A stretch of DNA of 64,000 bases from positions 30,924-94,923 of the forward strand of contig NZ_CAJFDC010000011.1 of assembly GCF_904067045.1 (NCBI RefSeq), read 5' to 3'. How positions within the stretch are numbered: position 1 is the stretch's first letter; each line of letters opens with the position of its first letter. The translations under genes were made by a program, and so were the position numbers. The notes beneath the pieces are model-generated. The model searched no databases. It was given only the letters and a program-made list of their open reading frames with translations, and had not been told where the DNA came from. Source of the stretch: Pseudomonas sp. FEN (lineage in GTDB: Bacteria > Pseudomonadota > Gammaproteobacteria > Pseudomonadales > Pseudomonadaceae). Positions 59,377 to 64,000 of this stretch are shown here, piece by piece.

Positions 59377-59387
59377 GAATCGCAGGC

Positions 59388-59420
59388 AAAAAAAAGCCGC
59401 CCCCCGGCGGCCGAAAAAAA
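59388..59420 (-). terminator. Rho-independent terminator after moaA
   Basis: Read on the minus strand, a GC-only stem (GCCGCC with GGCGGC) is followed by eight T residues, 8 bases after the moaA stop. An A/T run on the other side makes it partly bidirectional. It separates the nar-moaA operon from the nrdD promoter. Confidence 0.85.
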
Positions 59421-59427
59421 CCACGCG

Positions 59428-60420
59428 TCAACCACCACTCATATTCATGAAGCGGACGATCTGCACCTCCCCTTCGGGGCTGAAATCGTGACGCAGCGGC
59501 TTGCGCCGCAGCGCCTGTTGCACCGCCTTGATCAGCGGTTGGTCGTCCAGCGGATAACGCCGCAGCAAGCCGCGCAGATCCAGCGCGTCGTCCTGGCCCA
59601 GACAGAGCAGCAAGCGCCCTTCAACGGTCATTCGCACACGGTTGCAACTGCCGCAGAAGTTGTGGCTGTTGGGTGAAATGAAGCCGATACGGGTCTCGGG
59701 ATGGCGCTCCAGGCGCACATAACGCGCCGGACCGCCGCTGTTCTCGGTGCTGTCGAGCAAGCGATAACGACTGGCGATCAGCGCCCGCACTTCGTCGCTG
59801 GAGCAGAACGACTCGCCCCGTGAACGGCCGACCTCGCCCAGCGGCATTTCTTCGATAAAGCTGATATCGATACCTTGCTCGATGGCGTATTGCACCAATG
59901 CCGGGACTTCATCGAAATTGCGCCCTTTCATCACCACGCAATTGAGCTTGATCCGCTCGAACCCCGCGCCGCGGGCGGCCTCGATGCCGTCGAGCACCTG
60001 ATCGAGATCGCCGTTGCGGGTGATCGCGCGAAACTTCTGCCCGTCCAGGCTATCGAGGCTGATGTTCATCCGCTTGACCCCGGCCTCCGCCAGCGGTCGT
60101 GCCAGACGGCCCAGTTGCGAGCCGTTGCTGGTCATCACCAGTTCGCGCAAGCCGGGCAAGGCCGCGATACCACGGCACAACCCGACAATGCCCGGACGAA
60201 TCAGCGGCTCGCCACCGGTCAGACGGATCTTGCGCACGCCCAGGCCGACGAACAGCGCGGCCAGGCGCTGCAACTCTTCCAGGGTCAGCACCTGCTGACG
60301 CGGCAGGAAGGTCATGTTCTTGGCCATGCAATACACACAGCGAAAATCACAACGATCCGTCACCGACATTCGCAGATAGTCGATCTGGCGCCCAAATCCA
60401 TCCTGCATCCCAGTGCTCAT
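59428..60420 (-). CDS. moaA: GTP 3',8-cyclase (molybdenum cofactor biosynthesis)
   Basis: A 330-residue radical-SAM enzyme. The N-terminal cluster motif CX3CX2C is C24-DFR-C28-VY-C31, followed by LTGGEPL. The C-terminal cluster is in [21 protein letters not shown], and the chain ends in the essential Gly-Gly (NMSGG). It makes the first intermediate of molybdopterin, needed by the nitrate reductase encoded in the same operon. Gene order nar...ppi-moaA equals that of P. aeruginosa. The start at 60420 has GGGGGA upstream. Confidence 0.93.
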   Translation of the reverse strand: MSTGMQDGFGRQIDYLRMSVTDRCDFRCVYCMAKNMTFLPRQQVLTLEELQRLAALFVGLGVRKIRLTGGEPLIRPGIVGLCRGIAALPGLRELVMTSNGSQLGRLARPLAEAGVKRMNISLDSLDGQKFRAITRNGDLDQVLDGIEAARGAGFERIKLNCVVMKGRNFDEVPALVQYAIEQGIDISFIEEMPLGEVGRSRGESFCSSDEVRALIASRYRLLDSTENSGGPARYVRLERHPETRIGFISPNSHNFCGSCNRVRMTVEGRLLLCLGQDDALDLRGLLRRYPLDDQPLIKAVQQALRRKPLRHDFSPEGEVQIVRFMNMSGG

Positions 60421-60445
60421 CGCATTCCCCCGGTTGGCCAAGTCG

Positions 60446-61417
60446 TCACTGCACCAGCGGTGAGTCGGCACCCTGCAGCCGGATACCGCGAATATCCGCC
60501 GCACCGATCAGGGTTTGCAGGTACTGCACCAGGGCTTTTTGCCAGACACCTTGCTGCAACTGCGTGCGAATCGCCGTCGACACCGCTTCATAGGGCAACG
60601 CCATACCTTCGATCCGCTGGTCGACACTGACCACATGCCAGCCGTAGCGACTTTCCAGGGGTTTACTGGCCAGTCCCGGGGCCAGGGTGAACAGTTGGCG
60701 CTCGAATTCCGGCACGGTCTGGCCCTTGCTGATCTGTCCCAGGGAACCGCCCTGGGCCTTCGACGGACAGGCCGAATACTTCACCGCCAGTTCAGCGAAA
60801 CTACCGGGCAACCCCTCCAGGCGCTGCAACAGCACGTCGGCTTGATCACGGGCCAGGGCGCGGGCCTCGGCATCGTCCGGCGCGCATTCGAGCAGGATAT
60901 GTCGCACTGCCAGCAACGGGGCGCTGTGGAAGCGCCCACGGTTGTTCTCGAAGTAACGCAGGCAAGTGGCCTCGTCGCACTCAGGGACCTGCACCTCGCG
61001 CTCGAGCAACAAGCGCGTGGCGGCCTCCTCTTCGTTCTCGCCGGCACCGACCTGCAGCGCCAGGCCCAGTTCGGCAATGCGCTGCTGCAACAACTCGCGG
61101 ATCACCAGCGCCCGGGCGGCCAGGTACACCGCCTCCTCGCGGCTTTCGGCCGGGTGATATTGCAGCTCCTGGGCCAGCGCCTGCGGGGGTGATCGACACC
61201 TCGTTGACACTGATAATCGCCACTCCTGCTCGCTGCTGGCGATCAACTGCGCCGGGGTCTCATCGGCAACCGCCGGTTCGGGCGCGAGCGCTTCGAACTG
61301 CACCACGGCGGCCGACGCGTTGTCGACTACTTCGGGTGCCGGCGACGGCGCTTGTGTTGAAGATCCGCAGCCACCGCCACCGCCTTTACCACCACCACAT
61401 CCACATCCACCTGACAT
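60446..61417 (-). CDS. Parvulin-type peptidyl-prolyl isomerase of the nar operon
   Basis: A 323-residue protein. A Gly/Cys-rich start ([18 protein letters not shown]) leads into a SurA/NifM-like helical region and a rotamase domain (about 190-290: VRHILLEC...[43 protein letters not shown]). The nar operon of P. aeruginosa has such a gene between narI and moaA. It may help fold nitrate reductase. Residues about 67-78 read [12 protein letters not shown], but the next frame gives [12 protein letters not shown], the expected family sequence, so two compensating one-base indels are likely (61220 and 61185-61189). Confidence 0.85.
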   Translation of the reverse strand: MSGGCGCGGGKGGGGGCGSSTQAPSPAPEVVDNASAAVVQFEALAPEPAVADETPAQLIASSEQEWRLSVSTRCRSPPQALAQELQYHPAESREEAVYLAARALVIRELLQQRIAELGLALQVGAGENEEEAATRLLLEREVQVPECDEATCLRYFENNRGRFHSAPLLAVRHILLECAPDDAEARALARDQADVLLQRLEGLPGSFAELAVKYSACPSKAQGGSLGQISKGQTVPEFERQLFTLAPGLASKPLESRYGWHVVSVDQRIEGMALPYEAVSTAIRTQLQQGVWQKALVQYLQTLIGAADIRGIRLQGADSPLVQ

Positions 61418-61427
61418 GATTGTCTCC

Positions 61428-62108
61428 TCAGATTTTCTGCCGAACGATTTGATAACGGCGTCCCAGGTACCAGATCGGCGCACTGACGATATGCACCAGA
61501 CGGGTGAAGGGGAACAGCACGAACAGGGTCAAACCGAGAAACACATGCAGTTTGTAGATCAAGCCGACCGGAGCCATGGACGCCGCCGCTTCCGTCGGAC
61601 GCAACAGCACGGTGTTCTGCGCCCAATCGGCGAGCAGGACCATCACCGAACCGTCCATATGCTCGGTGGACGCCACAATCGTCAGCAGCCCGAGCACCAG
61701 CTGCGCCAACAGCACCAGCAACACCAGGATGTCCGAGGTGCTGGAAGTGGCGCGAACCCGTGGATCGCCCAGCCGCCGATTGACCAGCATCAGCAGGCCG
61801 ACCAGGCACAACAGGCCGAACAACCCACCGGAGACCATCGCCAGCAGTTGCTTGTTCTCGGTACTGATCACATGGTGATACACCGCCGACGGGGTCAGCA
61901 GGCCGACGAAATGCCCGGCCAGGATGAACAACACACCGATATGGAAGAAGTTGCTCGCCACGCGCATGCCGCGCGGGTTGAGCATCTGGCTGGAGCCGGC
62001 CTTCCAGGTGTACTGCGACAGATCGAAGCGCGCCCAACTGCCGATCAGGCAAATCGCCAGGGCGACATAGGGATAGATCCCGAACAACAACAGGTTCCAG
62101 TTAGACAT
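61428..62108 (-). CDS. narI: Respiratory nitrate reductase gamma subunit (cytochrome b)
   Basis: A 226-residue membrane protein with five hydrophobic helices and the heme-ligand histidines in FFHIGVLFILAGHFVG and in IYKLHVFLGL...TRLVH. It anchors NarGH to the inner membrane and takes electrons from quinol. The start at 62108 overlaps the narJ stop by 8 bases. The longer frame is a shadow of narJ. It lies 10 bases before the isomerase gene. Confidence 0.94.
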   Translation of the reverse strand: MSNWNLLLFGIYPYVALAICLIGSWARFDLSQYTWKAGSSQMLNPRGMRVASNFFHIGVLFILAGHFVGLLTPSAVYHHVISTENKQLLAMVSGGLFGLLCLVGLLMLVNRRLGDPRVRATSSTSDILVLLVLLAQLVLGLLTIVASTEHMDGSVMVLLADWAQNTVLLRPTEAAASMAPVGLIYKLHVFLGLTLFVLFPFTRLVHIVSAPIWYLGRRYQIVRQKI

Positions 62109-62856
62109 TGCCCACCTCCCCGGCCGGCACGGCGGCCAGCCCTTCATGCTGAAAATCCACCCAGTGCAATGGCACCGCGCTTTCCTCCCGGGCCTTGCCC
62201 GGAGCGCTTGGCAGCGAACCGCAACGGTCCTGTTGTTCGGCCTGGAGAAAGTCCACTGCCTCCTCCTCCCAGATCTTGTCCAGCGCTTCCAACGAGTCGT
62301 CCCTCGGTTCGGCGGCGACTTGCGCGCGCAGCTCGGCGACCGCCTGCTGCGGCTCGGCACCGGCAATCTGCAACAACGCCCGGAAACAACTGGCGTAGGC
62401 ACTTTCACGCTCGTCCAGACGCGCCGCGAGCAAGGCCAGCAGGTGCGCGACGTCCGCCAGGCCCTCGCGGGCCTCGAGGTCTTCGCGGGTGGACAGGAAC
62501 TCCAGGTACAGCGGGATATAGTCGGGCAGTTCCTTGACACCGATGGCAAAGCCGGCGGCTTCGTATTGCGCCATCATGTCGACCATCGCCTGGCCGCGGT
62601 CACGGGACTCACCGTGCACATGCTCAAACAGCAGCAGCGACAGTGAGCGCCCACGACCGAACAGCGCACCGTAGTGCTCCTGCCCGTCCATCAGGTCGTT
62701 GGTGCAGATCAGTTCGAGCAACTCGAACAACGCACCGCGCTGCTTCGGGCTGATTTCCCGGGCCTGGATGATCGCCTGTTCCAGTTCGTCACGACCGCTC
62801 ACCAGGGTTTCGGTGGGATAGTCGAGCAGCAGCGAAATCACTTTGAGAATGCGCAT
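62101..62856 (-). CDS. narJ: Nitrate reductase molybdenum cofactor assembly chaperone
   Basis: A 251-residue TorD/NarJ-family chaperone, beginning MRILKVISLLLDYPTETL, with FEHVHGESRDRGQAM as the conserved family stretch and a C-terminal acidic tail. It holds apo-NarG until the cofactor is inserted. ATG 62856 has GGGAGG about 7 bases upstream. An ATG two codons earlier (62862) is too close to that site. It starts three bases after the narH stop. Confidence 0.93.
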   Translation of the reverse strand: MRILKVISLLLDYPTETLVSGRDELEQAIIQAREISPKQRGALFELLELICTNDLMDGQEHYGALFGRGRSLSLLLFEHVHGESRDRGQAMVDMMAQYEAAGFAIGVKELPDYIPLYLEFLSTREDLEAREGLADVAHLLALLAARLDERESAYASCFRALLQIAGAEPQQAVAELRAQVAAEPRDDSLEALDKIWEEEAVDFLQAEQQDRCGSLPSAPGKAREESAVPLHWVDFQHEGLAAVPAGEVGNV

Positions 62857-62858
62857 GC

Positions 62859-64000
62859 TCATTCCTCCCACAACTGCACGGTTTTCAAAATGTCGCGGCG
62901 ATTGGCCTTCTTCGCGCCGAACATGTTGGTGTCGGAGCTGCCACTGCAGCCGCTGCCGAAACTGAAGCCACAACCGGAGCGTTCGGCAAAGGCATCGCTC
63001 ATGGCGTCTTCACGGTGCGCGCTGGGCACGACAAAACGGTCTTCGTAGTTGGCGATCGCCAGGTAGCGATACATTTCCTCGACCTGGGCCACGCTCAAAC
63101 CGACATCCGCCAGCACTTGCAGGTCCTGGACCCCGTCGACCTGCTCGGAACGTTTGTAGGCGCGCATCGCCAGCAAGCGTTTCAGGGCGCGCTTGACCGG
63201 TTTCTCATCGCCCGCCGTCAGCAGGTTGGCCAGGTAGCGCAGCGGAATGCGCAGGCTGTCGACATCCGGGATCACCCCGTTCATGCCCACGGTGCCAGCG
63301 GTCGCGGCATTCTGGATCGGCGACAGTGGCGGCACGTACCAGACCATCGGCAAGGTGCGGTATTCGGGTGCAGCGGCAGCGCGAGCTTCCAGTCCACGGC
63401 CATTTTGTAGACCGGCGAACGTTGCGCCGAATCGATCACCGACTGCGGCACGCCATCGGCCAGGGCCTGGCGGATCACCGCCGGGTCGTTCGGATCGAGG
63501 AAGATCTCCAGTTGTTTCTCGTACAGATCCTGCTCATTGGCGGTGCTCGCCACTTCGGCGATACGGTCGGCGTCGTACAGCAGCACCCCGAGGTAGCGAA
63601 TGCGCCCGACGCAGGTTTCGGCACAGACCGTCGGCATCCCGGCCTCGATACGCGGGTAGCAGAAGATGCACTTCTCGGACTTGCCGCTTTTCCAGTTGAA
63701 ATAGATCTTCTTGTACGGGCAGCCGCTGATGCACATGCGCCAGCCGCGACATTTCTCCTGGTCGATCAGGACAATCCCGTCTTCCTCGCGCTTGTAGATC
63801 GCCCCGCTCGGGCAGGACGCCGCGCACGCCGGGTTGAGGCAGTGCTCGCAGAGGCGCGGCAAATACATCATGAAGGTGTTTTCATACTCACCGTAGATGT
63901 CCGCCTGGATCTGGTCGAAGTTCTTGTCCTTGCGCCGTTTGGCAAACTCGGTACCGAGGATTTCCTCCCAGTTCGGGCCCATTCGATTTTCTCCATGCGC
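62859..64000 (-). pseudogene. narH: Respiratory nitrate reductase beta subunit, 3' part, frameshifted
   Basis: This is an iron-sulfur subunit with ferredoxin-type cysteine clusters (LCEHCLNPACAASCPSG, CRGWRMCISGCPYKK, CIFCYPRIEAGMPTVCAETC) that carry electrons from NarI to NarG. The gene runs off the window. Two one-base losses break it. Near 63365, WKLALPLHP continues as NTAPCRW instead of EYRTLPMVWYVPP, which is present in the next frame. Near 63979, GGGG appears as GGG in the segment that should read KIEWGPNWEE. With both bases restored the whole stretch aligns with NarH. It is either a true mutant or an assembly error. Confidence 0.88.

Noticed and set aside
60981..61223. Separate small minus-strand gene beginning [13 protein letters not shown]
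   Set aside because: Only its first residues look real. They are the displaced frame of the isomerase gene, and the remainder is shadow sequence.

Overview
The window is chromosomal DNA of a Pseudomonas, most likely of the P. fluorescens complex. The coding regions are GC-rich, the REP palindromes are of the Pseudomonas type (GGGCAAGC / GAGCAAGC cores), and several gene orders are familiar from the genus: narHJI-ppi-moaA followed by nrdD/nrdG, the iol cluster with a divergent RpiR regulator, and ftrABCD. No tRNA, rRNA, CRISPR array, phage or insertion sequence was seen.

Layout. 1-11 kb is housekeeping and metabolic: a MocR regulator, an SDR, two small enzyme-like genes, a stand-alone PBP2, a LysE exporter, a GapN-type dehydrogenase, a diguanylate cyclase and a MalY/PatB lyase. 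11-21.6 kb holds a three-gene RND efflux operon (outer-membrane lipoprotein, fusion protein, pump) with related REP clusters at both ends. Behind it lie an OmpR-family regulator with no kinase of its own, a divergent regulator/kinase pair and a DUF1460 protein. 21.6-28 kb has a LysR regulator divergent from a serine hydrolase and an MFS exporter, a chemoreceptor gene cut by an in-frame TAA, and a lone GT9 glycosyltransferase. 28.1-42.3 kb is a complete myo-inositol system: ABC importer, iolG, iolD, iolI-like, iolA/mmsA, iolB, iolE and an iolC fusion, with divergent iolR. TGGAA-N6-TTCCA palindromes sit in the iolC/iolR intergenic region and inside the predicted promoter of the importer operon.

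44.5-52.2 kb is the most distinctive part: a tight nine-gene minus-strand operon, more AT-rich than its flanks. It encodes an alpha/beta hydrolase, two hot-dog thioesterases, a membrane desaturase, an acyl carrier protein, a mycolate-cyclopropane-synthase-like methyltransferase, a cytochrome P450, a type II thioesterase and a fatty acyl-AMP ligase. It reads as a system that loads a free fatty acid on a dedicated carrier protein, then desaturates, methylates or cyclopropanates it, oxidises it and releases it. I do not recognise it as a described pathway.

52.3-64 kb contains a decayed PEP-mutase-family fragment, a DUF3079 gene, the ftrABCD iron-uptake operon, a class III ribonucleotide reductase whose glycyl-radical segment is a separate 55-residue gene, moaA, a parvulin-type isomerase, narI, narJ and the frameshifted 3' part of narH. 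An Anr/Dnr-type site precedes nrdD. The last 3 kb shows four one-base length changes in or next to short G/C runs. They are either assembly errors or real damage to the nitrate reductase operon.
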